Source: Neorhizobium sp. UBA3556 (lineage in GTDB: Bacteria > Pseudomonadota > Alphaproteobacteria > Rhizobiales > Rhizobiaceae). Taken from it: a stretch of 64,000 nucleotides of DNA. Shown piece after piece: positions 45,401 to 54,137 of the stretch; the stretch's first letter is position 1, and the number at the start of each line of letters is the position of its first letter. The stretch covers positions 1 through 64,000 of the forward strand of contig DFNX01000001.1 of the NCBI GenBank assembly GCA_002376235.1, given 5' to 3'. The notes beneath the pieces were generated by a model. The model ran no database searches, was not told the origin of the DNA, and was given only the letters and a program-made list of their open reading frames with translations. Position numbers and translations under genes: made by a program.

Positions 45401-46801
45401 ATGGCCGATACGAAGGACGCGACCTCTTCCAATCAGATGTGGGGCGGACGCTTCGCTTCCGGGCCGGACGCGATCATGGAGGAAATAAATGCCTCGATCG
45501 GTTTCGACAAGAAGCTCTACGCCCAGGACATCCGCGGCTCGATCGCCCATGCAACCATGCTGGCCGAAAAAGGCATTATTTCGCGCGAAGATAAAGACAA
45601 GATCGTCGAAGGTCTGAACACGATCCTGTCAGAGATCGAATCTGGCCAATTCGAGTTCTCGCGTAAGCTCGAAGACATTCACATGAACATCGAGGCACGG
45701 CTGGCGACGCTGATCGGCCCCGCTGCCGGCCGCCTGCACACCGCCCGCTCGCGCAACGACCAGGTAGCGCTCGATTTCCGTCTCTGGGTGAAGGAAGAGC
45801 TCAGCAAGACTGAGAAGATGCTGACCGACCTGATCGCGGCATTCCTCGATCGCGCCGAAGAACATGCAGACACGGTCATGCCGGGCTTTACCCATCTGCA
45901 GACCGCGCAGCCGGTCACCTTTGGCCATCACTGCATGGCCTATGTCGAAATGTTCGGCCGTGACCGCGCCCGCGTGCGCCACGCTATCGACCACCTGGAC
46001 GAAAGCCCGATCGGCGCTGCAGCGCTTGCCGGCACCGGCTTCCCGATCGACCGCCACATGACGGCGAAGGCACTCGGCTTCCGCGAGCCGACCCGCAACT
46101 CGATCGATACAGTTTCCGACCGCGATTTCGCGCTGGAATTCCTCTCGGTCGCCTCGATCTGCGCCGTGCATCTCTCGCGTCTGGCCGAAGAGATCGTCAT
46201 CTGGTCGACGCCGCAATTCGGCTTCGTGCGCCTCTCGGATGCGTTTTCGACCGGCTCGTCGATCATGCCGCAGAAGAAGAACCCGGATGCCGCAGAACTG
46301 GTGCGCGCCAAGACCGGCCGTATCAACGGTTCGCTGGTCGCACTTCTGACGATCATGAAGGGCTTGCCGCTCGCCTATTCCAAGGACATGCAGGAAGACA
46401 AGGAACAGGTTTTCGACGCCGCCGAGAACCTGGAACTGGCGATTGCCGCCATGACCGGCATGATGCGCGACATGACCATCCGCGCTGACCGCATGCGCGC
46501 CGCCGCAGGCTCGGGTTACTCCACCGCCACCGATCTGGCCGACTGGCTGGTGCGCGAGGCAGGCCTGCCCTTCCGTGACGCCCACCACGCCACCGGCCAT
46601 GCCGTGGCACTGGCGGAAAAGAAGGGCTGCGACCTTTCAGAACTTTCGCTGGAAGAGCTGCGGGCGATCAACCCGGCGATCACTCAAAAGGTGTTCGACG
46701 TCCTGACCGTCGACGCCTCCGTCGCCAGCCGCCAGAGCTTTGGCGGCACCGCACCGTCCGAAGTCAGGAAGCAGATCGCTTACTGGCGTTCTCGCAACTG
46801 A
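45401..46801 (+). CDS. argH: Argininosuccinate lyase
   Basis: Last enzyme of arginine synthesis, splitting argininosuccinate into arginine and fumarate. 466 aa. Fumarase-superfamily motifs are HTARSRNDQVALDFRLW, the VMPGFTHLQTAQPVTFGHH substrate His region, and the signature GSSIMPQKKNPDAAELVRAK with the catalytic flexible loop Ser. The start at 45401 (MADTKDATSSN) follows AGGA; the longer frame lies inside tlpA. It is followed by lptM and lysA on the same strand. Confidence 0.97.
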   Translation: MADTKDATSSNQMWGGRFASGPDAIMEEINASIGFDKKLYAQDIRGSIAHATMLAEKGIISREDKDKIVEGLNTILSEIESGQFEFSRKLEDIHMNIEARLATLIGPAAGRLHTARSRNDQVALDFRLWVKEELSKTEKMLTDLIAAFLDRAEEHADTVMPGFTHLQTAQPVTFGHHCMAYVEMFGRDRARVRHAIDHLDESPIGAAALAGTGFPIDRHMTAKALGFREPTRNSIDTVSDRDFALEFLSVASICAVHLSRLAEEIVIWSTPQFGFVRLSDAFSTGSSIMPQKKNPDAAELVRAKTGRINGSLVALLTIMKGLPLAYSKDMQEDKEQVFDAAENLELAIAAMTGMMRDMTIRADRMRAAAGSGYSTATDLADWLVREAGLPFRDAHHATGHAVALAEKKGCDLSELSLEELRAINPAITQKVFDVLTVDASVASRQSFGGTAPSEVRKQIAYWRSRN

Positions 46802-46836
46802 TCTGTAATTGATGCTGCAATGATCTGCACAAGCGG

Positions 46837-46861
46837 GAGGAACTTCGCTATGAAGTTCCTC
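46837..46861 (+). other. Perfect inverted repeat between argH and lptM
   Basis: GAGGAACTTC-GCTAT-GAAGTTCCTC, a 10-bp stem with a 5-base loop, without a T run. It is not a standard terminator. It may be an attenuating or RNA-stabilising hairpin between cistrons. Confidence 0.5.
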
Positions 46862-46884
46862 AAACGTGCCGGAGAAAGAATTAG

Positions 46885-47082
46885 ATGTCGAAGTCGCTGA
46901 TGAATACCGCCCGCGTCGCCCTGGTGCTCGGCCTTGCCGGCATTGTTGTTGCAGGCTGCGGCCGCAAGGGTGAACTCGACCGCCCGAGCACGCCGGTCGA
47001 GCAGCAGAACGTCCGCAAGAGCAACGAGCAGAAAAAAGACCCGGTTGCCGAGCGCCCCTTCATCCTCGACAAGCTTCTCTAA
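46885..47082 (+). CDS. lptM: LPS translocon maturation lipoprotein LptM
   Basis: 65 aa small lipoprotein. Signal peptide and lipobox VLGLAGIVVAGCGRKGELDR, with lipidated Cys at about residue 25. The GCGRKGxLxxP motif defines the LptM (formerly YifL) family, which aids assembly of LptD in E. coli. The remaining polar tail ends DPVAERPFILDKLL. It lies between argH and lysA, its conserved position in proteobacteria, 15 bases before lysA. Confidence 0.92.
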   Translation: MSKSLMNTARVALVLGLAGIVVAGCGRKGELDRPSTPVEQQNVRKSNEQKKDPVAERPFILDKLL

Positions 47083-47097
47083 TTCCCGAGAACTGAC

Positions 47098-48366
47098 GTG
47101 AACCATTTCCAGTATATCGACGGCGTTCTGCACGCCGAAAACGTCGACATTCGCGACATTGCCAAAGCTGTCGGAACACCGTTCTACGTCTATTCGACGG
47201 CAACGCTCGAGCGCCACTACAAGGTCTTCGCCGCGGCGTTTTCCGATGTCGACACCATGGTTTGCTACGCCATGAAGGCGAATTCCAACCAGGCCGTGCT
47301 GAAGACGCTTGGTCGGCTTGGCGCAGGTGTGGACGTCGTTTCGGGCGGTGAACTGCGCCGTGCGCTGGCAGCAGGCATCCCGGCCAGCCGCATCATGTTC
47401 TCCGGCGTCGGCAAGACGGTCGCCGAGCTGGATCTGGCGCTCGAAGCCGGCATTTACTGCTTCAACGTCGAATCCGAACCGGAACTGGAAGTCCTCAATC
47501 TTCGCGCCATCAAGGCCGGGAAAAAGGCGCATGTCTCCTTCCGCATCAATCCGGATGTGGATGCGGGCACGCATGCCAAGATCTCGACCGGCAAGAAGGA
47601 AAACAAGTTCGGCATCGCCTATGAGCGCGCCCGCGCGGTCTATGCGCATGCCGCAACGCTTTCTGGCATCGAAGTAACCGGCATCGATATGCATATCGGC
47701 AGCCAAATCACCGAACTGGAGCCGTTCGAGCATGCCTTCCGCCTGCTGCGCGAACTGGTCGACACGCTGCGCGGCGATGGCCATCGCATCGATCATGTCG
47801 ATATCGGCGGCGGTCTCGGCATTCCCTACAAGGACGACAACACGCCTCCCCCGTTGCCGGATGCCTATGCGGACACGGTGAAGCGCCAGCTGCGCTCGCT
47901 CAATTGCAAGATCGTCACCGAGCCGGGCCGCCTGATCGTCGGCAATGCCGGCATTCTGGTGACAGAGGTCATCTATGTGAAAGACGGCGGCGAAAAGACT
48001 TTCGTCATCGTCGACGGTGCGATGAACGACCTGATCCGCCCGACGCTCTATGAAGCCTATCACATGATCCGCCCGGTCGTCGTACCGGCCACTGACGCAC
48101 CGCGCATCCGTGGCGATATCGTCGGTCCGGTCTGCGAGACCGGCGACTACCTGGCGCTCGACCGCGAGATGGCCGAACCGAAGCCGGGCGACCTCATCGC
48201 CGTCGCATCGGCCGGAGCCTATGGCGCCGTGCAGGCCGGAACCTACAATTCCCGCCTCCTCGTGCCGGAGGTTCTGGTCAAGGGTTCGGAGTTCCATGTC
48301 ATCCGCCCGCGTGGCACCTATGACGAACTTATCGGCCTCGATTCCGTCCCCGCCTGGCTAAGCTGA
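47098..48366 (+). CDS. lysA: Diaminopimelate decarboxylase
   Basis: PLP enzyme producing lysine from meso-diaminopimelate. 422 aa with GTG start. The PLP Lys is in MVCYAMKANSNQAVLKTL; the HIGSQ loop (MHIGSQITELEPF), DIGGGLGIPY and the substrate motif VCETGDYLALDREM are present. It is placed after argH and lptM and completes the aspartate-to-lysine route started by lysC at 14 kb. Confidence 0.97.
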   Translation: MNHFQYIDGVLHAENVDIRDIAKAVGTPFYVYSTATLERHYKVFAAAFSDVDTMVCYAMKANSNQAVLKTLGRLGAGVDVVSGGELRRALAAGIPASRIMFSGVGKTVAELDLALEAGIYCFNVESEPELEVLNLRAIKAGKKAHVSFRINPDVDAGTHAKISTGKKENKFGIAYERARAVYAHAATLSGIEVTGIDMHIGSQITELEPFEHAFRLLRELVDTLRGDGHRIDHVDIGGGLGIPYKDDNTPPPLPDAYADTVKRQLRSLNCKIVTEPGRLIVGNAGILVTEVIYVKDGGEKTFVIVDGAMNDLIRPTLYEAYHMIRPVVVPATDAPRIRGDIVGPVCETGDYLALDREMAEPKPGDLIAVASAGAYGAVQAGTYNSRLLVPEVLVKGSEFHVIRPRGTYDELIGLDSVPAWLS

Positions 48367-48522
48367 GACCGAATGCGCGCCCTTACCCGTATTTGACGCG
48401 ACATTCACAATTGCGGGAAACTGCCTAAAATATGGGGGCCGGCACAAGCCCGCCCTCGTCTTCGCCACAAAGACTGTTATCTTAGAGGCTTGTTTGCGCC
48501 GCCACGATCGGAGACGGACCGC

Positions 48523-51252
48523 ATGAGCTTTACCCGCAAAGGTGCTTTCGAGACCCATCCCGCGCTTGCCCGCAGGGTGGCCCTGAAGCGTTCCTTCGCG
48601 CGTATCGTCCTGTTTTTCGAGCGACTTTTGCCGAAGGCGCTGGCTCCGGTCGGCATCGTTGCCCTGTTCTTCTCCGCGTCCTGGTTCGGCATTTTCCGCC
48701 TGTCGCCGGATTGGCTTCGCTGGGTCCTGCTCACCGCCTTTCTTTTCGCGCTGATCGCAACACTCCTGCCGCTGACGCGAATTCGCTGGCCGAGCGCCAA
48801 TGAAGCGGACCGCCTGCTCGAGGATCGCAACAATCTTCCGCACCAGCCGGTAGGCGTGCAGGAAGATGAACCTGCTTTCGAGACACCCCTCTCCCGCGCC
48901 TTGTGGAAGGAACACCAGATCCGCATGGCGAAGCGCATCGCCGCGCTCGATGCAGGCTTGCCGCAGCCGGATATCGCCAAGCACGACCGTTTCGGCCTGC
49001 GCGCCATCCCGGCGTTGGTCTTTACCGTGGCGCTGGCCTTTTCCTATTCCAACCGCGGCGGCAGCGTAGGCGATGCCTTTATTCCCACACCGCCGGCACC
49101 AAGCATCAATCCCGATCTGCGCATCGACGCATGGCTGACCCCGCCCTCCTATACCGGGCGTGCGCCCGTATTCCTGACCGGCCAGCAGGCGCAGAACAAT
49201 AACGGCAAGGTGTCCATTCCGCAGAACTCCGCCCTGACCGTCCGCGTCACCGGCGGTGAGGGCGAAGAGGCGGTGGTCTTCACCACGACCGCCAACAAGC
49301 AGGATGTGACGCTCCAGACCGAAGAGGCGAAGGCTGCTGCGAAAAAGGCAGCCGAGCAGGCGCAGAACGGCGCGGATGCTCCAGCCGCCCAGACCCCGAC
49401 GCCACCGGCAGCACCGGCAAACGGCAACCAGCCGCTCGCGCCGCGCACCTATGCCATGGCGGTCAACGAAAGCGGCAACCTTACCGTCAACGGCCAGAGC
49501 TGGACATTCAACGTCATTCCCGACCGCCCGCCCGAAATCGCCTTCGAGGGCCAGCCGAAACGCTCGGTCAACGGCGCACTGGAAATCGGTTTCAAGGCCA
49601 AGGACGATTACGGCATTCGCGAAGCCCATGCGCTGATCGAGCCCGCAGGTCCGCAGGCCCCGGGAGCCACGCCGCTTTATCCGCTTCCGGAATACCGGCT
49701 GGACCTGCCGCGCCAGACCAGAGGCCAGGAGCTCAAGGGCCTGACCAGCCGCAGCCTGATCGAGCATCCGCTTGCCGGAAAGCGCGTTCGCGTGACGCTG
49801 GTCGCGACCGACGGCGCCGGCCAGACGGGACGCAGCCCGGCGCATGAAATGATCCTGCCCGGCCGCGGTTTCTCAGAGCCTTTGGCCGCAGCCGTCGCCG
49901 AACAACGGCAGGTCTTTGCCCTCGACACCCGCCAGATGCCAAAAGCAATCGCGCTCAACGAAGCGCTGACCATCCGCCCCGACGAGACCATTCCGAACCT
50001 CGGCCATTTCCTTTTGATCGAATCGGCCCGCGGGCGAATGAAACTTGCCCGCGGCGAGGAGCAGCTGAAGGAAGCCGCCGACTATTTGTGGGAAATCGCA
50101 CTCGGTATAGAGGATGGCGACCTGTCTCTGGCCGAGCGCCGCCTGCGCGATGCCCAGCGTAATCTCTCCGAAGCGCTGCAGAATGGCGCCAACGATCAGG
50201 AAATCGCCCGCCTGATGCAGGAGATGCGCGAGGCGATGCAGCAATATATGAACGAACTGGCCCAACGCATGCAGAACGCTCCGCGGGCGCAGCAGAACAT
50301 GCAGGCGCAGAATGTCATCCGCCAGCGCGACCTGCAGAACATGATGGATCAGATCGAAAACCTGGCCCGTTCCGGCAACCGCGACGCCGCCCAGCAGATG
50401 CTGAACGAGCTGCAGCGGATGATGAACAACCTGCAGGCAGGACGCCCGCAGCGCGGCCAGCAGGGCCAGCAGCAACAGAACAGCCAGATGCGCCAGCAGA
50501 TCGACAAGCTCGGCGAGATCATGCAGGAACAGCAGCGGCTGATGGACCAGACCTTCAAGCTGGATCAGGCGCTTCGCGACCGCATGCAGCGCGGCGACCC
50601 CGACCAACAGGGCGAAGGCGACGAACAACAGCAGTCGCAGCAAGGCCAACAGCAACAGGGGCAGCAGGGTCAACAAGGCCAACAAGGTCAGGGCCAGCAA
50701 GGGCAGCAGAACACCGAGCAGATGACCGCCGAACAGCTGCGCGAGGCGCTGAAGAACCTGCGCGCCCAGCAGGAAGGTCTCGGCAAGAAGCTTGGCGAAC
50801 TGCAGCAGGGCCTGAAGGATCTCGGCATGCAGCCCGGCGAAGGGTTCGGCCAGGCTGAACGCGAAATGGGCAATGCTGGTCAGGCTCTCGGTCAAGGCCA
50901 AGGCGAACAGGCCGTGCAGGGCCAGGGCAATGCGCTCAATGCCCTGCGTCAGGGCGCCCAGAACATGATGCAGCAGATGATGCAGGCCATGCAGGGCCAG
51001 CAAGGGCAGCAGGGCCAGCAGAATGGCGAGGGCGAAGGCATGGCCAACCAGGGCGGCCAGAACGGCCGCGACCCGCTGGGCCGCCCCCGCGCCACATCAG
51101 GCCCGGACTTCGGCGATCAGGTAAAGGTCCCGGACGAGATCGACGTACAGCGAGCGCGAGAAATTCTCGATGCGATCCGCGAGAAACTTGGTGGTGCGCT
51201 TTCGGGTGATGCCGAGCGGCAGTATCTGGAGCGGTTGCTGGAGATCCGGTGA
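48523..51252 (+). CDS. TIGR02302/DUF4175 family membrane protein
   Basis: 909 aa, restricted to Alphaproteobacteria. Three N-terminal membrane helices (around 35-60, 62-85 and 165-185) precede a large region with an Ala/Pro-rich linker (AAPANGNQPLAPRTYAMAV) and an Ig-like portion. A long Gln/Met/Asn-rich helical part follows (for example QMREAMQQYMNELAQRMQNA), then a GQQGQQ tract at about 50640-50715, ending VPDEIDVQRAREILDAIREK LGG. Function unknown; the coiled-coil and Q-rich part is likely in the periplasm. The start at 48523 (MSFTRKGAFETH) has GGAGA upstream. Confidence 0.85.
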   Translation: MSFTRKGAFETHPALARRVALKRSFARIVLFFERLLPKALAPVGIVALFFSASWFGIFRLSPDWLRWVLLTAFLFALIATLLPLTRIRWPSANEADRLLEDRNNLPHQPVGVQEDEPAFETPLSRALWKEHQIRMAKRIAALDAGLPQPDIAKHDRFGLRAIPALVFTVALAFSYSNRGGSVGDAFIPTPPAPSINPDLRIDAWLTPPSYTGRAPVFLTGQQAQNNNGKVSIPQNSALTVRVTGGEGEEAVVFTTTANKQDVTLQTEEAKAAAKKAAEQAQNGADAPAAQTPTPPAAPANGNQPLAPRTYAMAVNESGNLTVNGQSWTFNVIPDRPPEIAFEGQPKRSVNGALEIGFKAKDDYGIREAHALIEPAGPQAPGATPLYPLPEYRLDLPRQTRGQELKGLTSRSLIEHPLAGKRVRVTLVATDGAGQTGRSPAHEMILPGRGFSEPLAAAVAEQRQVFALDTRQMPKAIALNEALTIRPDETIPNLGHFLLIESARGRMKLARGEEQLKEAADYLWEIALGIEDGDLSLAERRLRDAQRNLSEALQNGANDQEIARLMQEMREAMQQYMNELAQRMQNAPRAQQNMQAQNVIRQRDLQNMMDQIENLARSGNRDAAQQMLNELQRMMNNLQAGRPQRGQQGQQQQNSQMRQQIDKLGEIMQEQQRLMDQTFKLDQALRDRMQRGDPDQQGEGDEQQQSQQGQQQQGQQGQQGQQGQGQQGQQNTEQMTAEQLREALKNLRAQQEGLGKKLGELQQGLKDLGMQPGEGFGQAEREMGNAGQALGQGQGEQAVQGQGNALNALRQGAQNMMQQMMQAMQGQQGQQGQQNGEGEGMANQGGQNGRDPLGRPRATSGPDFGDQVKVPDEIDVQRAREILDAIREKLGGALSGDAERQYLERLLEIR

Positions 51253-51283
51253 GGGTGAAAAAGGCAAAAGTGGCGCGAGCATA

Positions 51284-51419
51284 GCCCCTCATCCGGCTGC
51301 CGCCACCTTCTCCCCGTAAACGGGGAGAAGGGATTTGCCGCTCTGTCTCCATACCCTCAATCGTCGGGTGGGGCACGTCCCCTCGCCCAGTTTACGGGGA
51401 GAGGGTCAGGGTGAGGGGC
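51284..51419. repeat. Dispersed palindromic repeat (CCCCTCATCCGGCTGCC type)
   Basis: Bounded by GCCCCTCATCC and GGGTGAGGGGC. It contains CTTCTCCCCGT-AAA-CGGGGAGAAG (51307-51330) and a second arm TTTACGGGGAGAGGG (51391-51405), so it can fold as one or two hairpins. The pattern is known to me from many rhizobial intergenic regions. It lies between the convergent TIGR02302 and cpdR genes. Confidence 0.75.
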
Positions 51420-51436
51420 AACTTCTCTCAGTAGAT

Positions 51437-51814
51437 TTATGCAGCCTGCGACGACACACCGGCAAGTGCTCTCGCCACAGCCTTGCGGATGTCCGGCAGC
51501 GCAAACGGCTTCGGCACGACATCGACAATCTTGGAAGCCAGATCATCGGCGCGTTCCCGCTGTTCGGCATAACCGGTCATCAGCAGGATTTTCATCTGAG
51601 GAAAACGGGCGGAAGCCTGGTGGGCGAGTTCGATCCCGTCCATCACCGGCATGCGGATATCGGAAAGAAGCAGATCGTAGGAGCCCTCGTCGAGACGCTC
51701 CAGCCCTTCTGCCCCGTCACCGGCTTCAAAGGTCTCGTGGCCGTCAAGACGCAGTGCGCGTGCTACGAAGCGGCGGAGCGATTCCTCGTCTTCGGTAATA
51801 AGGATTCTGGCCAT
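51437..51814 (-). CDS. cpdR: Single-domain response regulator CpdR
   Basis: 125 aa, receiver domain only. Acidic pair in ILITEDEESLRR, phospho-acceptor Asp in YDLLLSDIRMPVMDGIEL, the Thr in MTGYAEQRERADD and the Lys in VPKPFALPDIRKA. It lacks an output domain. Its close match in alphaproteobacteria, CpdR, directs ClpXP to cell-cycle proteins when unphosphorylated. The start at 51814 (MARILITED) is family-like; an ATG 9 bases upstream is also possible. Confidence 0.88.
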   Translation of the reverse strand: MARILITEDEESLRRFVARALRLDGHETFEAGDGAEGLERLDEGSYDLLLSDIRMPVMDGIELAHQASARFPQMKILLMTGYAEQRERADDLASKIVDVVPKPFALPDIRKAVARALAGVSSQAA

Positions 51815-51964
51815 AGCGATCATCGCTCCCTGTGTTTCAATTCGGGAGCAAATGACCAGACTTTCCTTTTCGAGGAGTAAACGGAGCCCCCGCAGAGGCT
51901 CCGGATGGTTAACGCCTTGCGACCGCCGGGATGCGATTTCCTGCCGCCCGACACCCGTCCAGCA

Positions 51965-52507
51965 TCAGGCATCGCCGGTGACGACGCCGACGAAAGGCAG
52001 TTCGCGGAAGGCATAGGCTGCATCCATGCCGTAACCGACGACGAAATAATCAGGGCATTCGAAACCAACATAATCGGCTTCCAGCTCTTCCTTGCGCTTG
52101 ACGCTCTTGTCCAAAAGCACGGCGATCGTGACGTTGCGCGCGCCACGCTCATAAAGCAGTTCCTTGGCGAATTTCAGCGTGCGGCCGGATTCGAGAATAT
52201 CGTCGATCAGAAGCACGTCGCGACCATGCACGTCGCTATCGATATCCTTGACGATGCGCACACCCTGCGACACCGTGCCCGTGCCATAGCTCGACAGCGT
52301 GATGAACTCGACTTCCGGAGCAAGGCCCGTCTCATGCAGCGAACGCAGAAGATCGGCTGCGAAAATGAACGATCCCTTGAGGATGGCGATGACCAGCAGG
52401 TCCTGGGTCGGACCAGAGGCGATCTCGGCAGCGATGGCATGATTGCGCTCTGCAATCTGCTCGGCGGTAAATAGCGGTTCGATCTGCTTGCCGCGCACGA
52501 CTGGCAT
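51965..52507 (-). CDS. hpt: Hypoxanthine phosphoribosyltransferase
   Basis: 180 aa purine salvage enzyme making IMP (and GMP) from the free base and PRPP. The PRPP motif is DVLLIDDILESGRTLKFAKE; the substrate loop is LLVIAILKGSFIFAADLLRS and the flexible loop SSYGTGTVSQGVRIVKDID. AGGAGAG lies before the ATG. It is monocistronic between cpdR and the DUF-like membrane protein. Confidence 0.95.
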   Translation of the reverse strand: MPVVRGKQIEPLFTAEQIAERNHAIAAEIASGPTQDLLVIAILKGSFIFAADLLRSLHETGLAPEVEFITLSSYGTGTVSQGVRIVKDIDSDVHGRDVLLIDDILESGRTLKFAKELLYERGARNVTIAVLLDKSVKRKEELEADYVGFECPDYFVVGYGMDAAYAFRELPFVGVVTGDA

Positions 52508-52569
52508 GAGGCTCTCCTGCAGTTTCTAAAGCAGCCGCGATAGCACAGTCGGCACTGCTAAAGAAAGCT

Positions 52570-53253
52570 TCAGACCCCGCGTGCCGCCAACGAGAGCCTC
52601 AGATCGGGTAGTTTTCCACCGGGATGGGGTACCCGGACCGAAAAGCCGTAGCTCTCGCGGCCGCCGATCTGCGACGCGGAGGTCGAGATCAGCGTGCTAG
52701 CAACCACGGTTTCGCCGGACATCAACTCGGCACGTATGGACGGCATGTCGAGACGACCTTCCGTCCGGTTCTCGACGATCCCGTTGATCAGGAGCACCCG
52801 CATGCCATTGGCGTCCTGAGGGGTCATCGTCACATGCGTGATATCGAGCGCCGGCCCCGGATCGGCCGATGTCCCGCCCGACAGCAGCGAAAAACCGCCG
52901 AACAGCGTGAACACGGTCACGACCACGCTGGCCACGACTGCAACGAACGCATCGGGAGACAAACGCAGAAGTTTTCGTTCGATTGCACCGACCACACCGC
53001 CGAAAGCGGTTTCATGTGGCGCCGCCTCAGCTTTGCGCGGACGCCGGTCCTGGCTTGCCGCACTGGCGGCGGCATGCCGCCGGGTCCGGTCACTGACCGG
53101 CACGAAATGCGCATCCTCGACCTCGGACGATTTCACGAAAGCTTTGGGAAAATGAATGACCTTTCCCTTGCCGCCTTTCTCATCGCCTTCAGGCGGAAGA
53201 ATATCGATCGGCATCTCGGCGCGGGCTTTGCGGCGGTCCTGGAAGGTGCTCAT
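52570..53253 (-). CDS. Hypothetical single-pass membrane protein, DUF3426-like C-terminus
   Basis: 227 aa. The N-terminal ~100 residues are polar and probably cytosolic. There is one transmembrane helix at about 108-128 (FVAVVASVVVTVFTLFGGFS). The periplasmic C-terminus reads MRVLLINGIVENRTEGRLDM then ESYGFSVRVPHPGGKLPDLR, a pattern of DUF3426 (VxGxVxN, F.I). The MJ0042 zinc ribbon often found at the N-terminus of that family is absent. It is divergent from ftsE and usual at this position in rhizobia. No function is known. Confidence 0.7.
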   Translation of the reverse strand: MSTFQDRRKARAEMPIDILPPEGDEKGGKGKVIHFPKAFVKSSEVEDAHFVPVSDRTRRHAAASAASQDRRPRKAEAAPHETAFGGVVGAIERKLLRLSPDAFVAVVASVVVTVFTLFGGFSLLSGGTSADPGPALDITHVTMTPQDANGMRVLLINGIVENRTEGRLDMPSIRAELMSGETVVASTLISTSASQIGGRESYGFSVRVPHPGGKLPDLRLSLAARGV

Positions 53254-53405
53254 GGGGCCCTCTCCGCCCGCCTCGTCACGGTTGCTCAGATCGGTCTCGA
53301 TCGGGCATCAGAGGTGGGGCATTGAAACAAACTCTCCCCGGTCGTAAACTAATATGGTTAACGCTTTCCGAATTTGGCCTGAAAATCGTCCTTTTGACTG
53401 CCTGA

Positions 53406-53421
53406 TTTACCCTTCGTTTAC
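53406..53421 (+). promoter_or_regulatory. Degenerate CtrA-like box upstream of ftsE
   Basis: TTTACCCTTCGTTTAC fits the CtrA pattern TTAACC-N5-TTAAC, with T for A at the same position in both half-sites and exactly the 11-base spacing of CtrA half-sites. It lies 56 bases before the ftsE GTG. CtrA control of division genes is known in alphaproteobacteria; here it is a motif match only. Confidence 0.35.
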
Positions 53422-53477
53422 CCGCGGCGTTAAGAGATAGCCGTTCAAAGCTTCACACAGCCAATGCAAGGTCTCCG

Positions 53478-54137
53478 GTGATCCATTTCGAAAATGTCGG
53501 TCTGCGTTATGGCATGGGTCCGGAAATCCTCCGGGACATGACGTTCGACATTCCCAAACGATCCTTCCAGTTCCTGACCGGCCCCTCGGGTGCCGGCAAG
53601 ACGACGCTGCTTCGGCTGTTGTTCATGTCGCTCAACCCGACCCGTGGCATCATCCGCATGTTCGGGCGCGACCTGTCGCAGATCCCTCGTGACGAGTTTC
53701 CGATGCTGCGCCGCCGCGTCGGCATCGTCTTTCAGGACTTTCGTCTTCTCGATCATCTGACGACTTATGAAAATGTCGCCCTCCCCTTGCGGGTCAGGGG
53801 CAAGGATGAGGCATCTTATCGCAATGACGTGATCGACCTTTTGAAATGGGTAGGCCTTGGCGAGCGGATCAACGTTTTGCCGGCAATCCTGTCTGGTGGG
53901 GAAAAGCAGCGCGCCGCGATCGCCCGCGCCCTGATGGACCGCCCGGAAATATTGCTGGCAGATGAACCGACAGGCAATGTCGATCCGCCCATGGCCCGCC
54001 GCCTGCTGAGCCTGTTTATGGAATTGAACCGGTTGGGCACTGCCGTCGTTATCGCCACGCATGATCTGGCATTGATGGATCAGGTCGATGCGCGACGCAT
54101 GATCCTGACCGAAGGACGGCTCGACATCTATGAATGA
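53478..54137 (+). CDS. ftsE: Cell division ATP-binding protein FtsE
   Basis: ATPase of the FtsEX complex, which in E. coli activates septal peptidoglycan hydrolases through EnvC. 219 aa. Walker A GPSGAGKTTLLRLL, signature LSGGEKQRAAIARAL, Walker B EILLADEPTGNVD and the switch His in VVIATHDLALMD. The start is GTG with AAGG 6-7 bases upstream. It overlaps ftsX by 8 bases, giving coupled expression. A CtrA-like motif lies upstream. Confidence 0.95.
   Translation: MIHFENVGLRYGMGPEILRDMTFDIPKRSFQFLTGPSGAGKTTLLRLLFMSLNPTRGIIRMFGRDLSQIPRDEFPMLRRRVGIVFQDFRLLDHLTTYENVALPLRVRGKDEASYRNDVIDLLKWVGLGERINVLPAILSGGEKQRAAIARALMDRPEILLADEPTGNVDPPMARRLLSLFMELNRLGTAVVIATHDLALMDQVDARRMILTEGRLDIYE

Noticed and set aside
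46780..49845. Two long minus-strand ORFs (505 and 495 codons) opposite lysA and TIGR02302
   Set aside because: They are shadows of well-supported plus-strand genes with family motifs.
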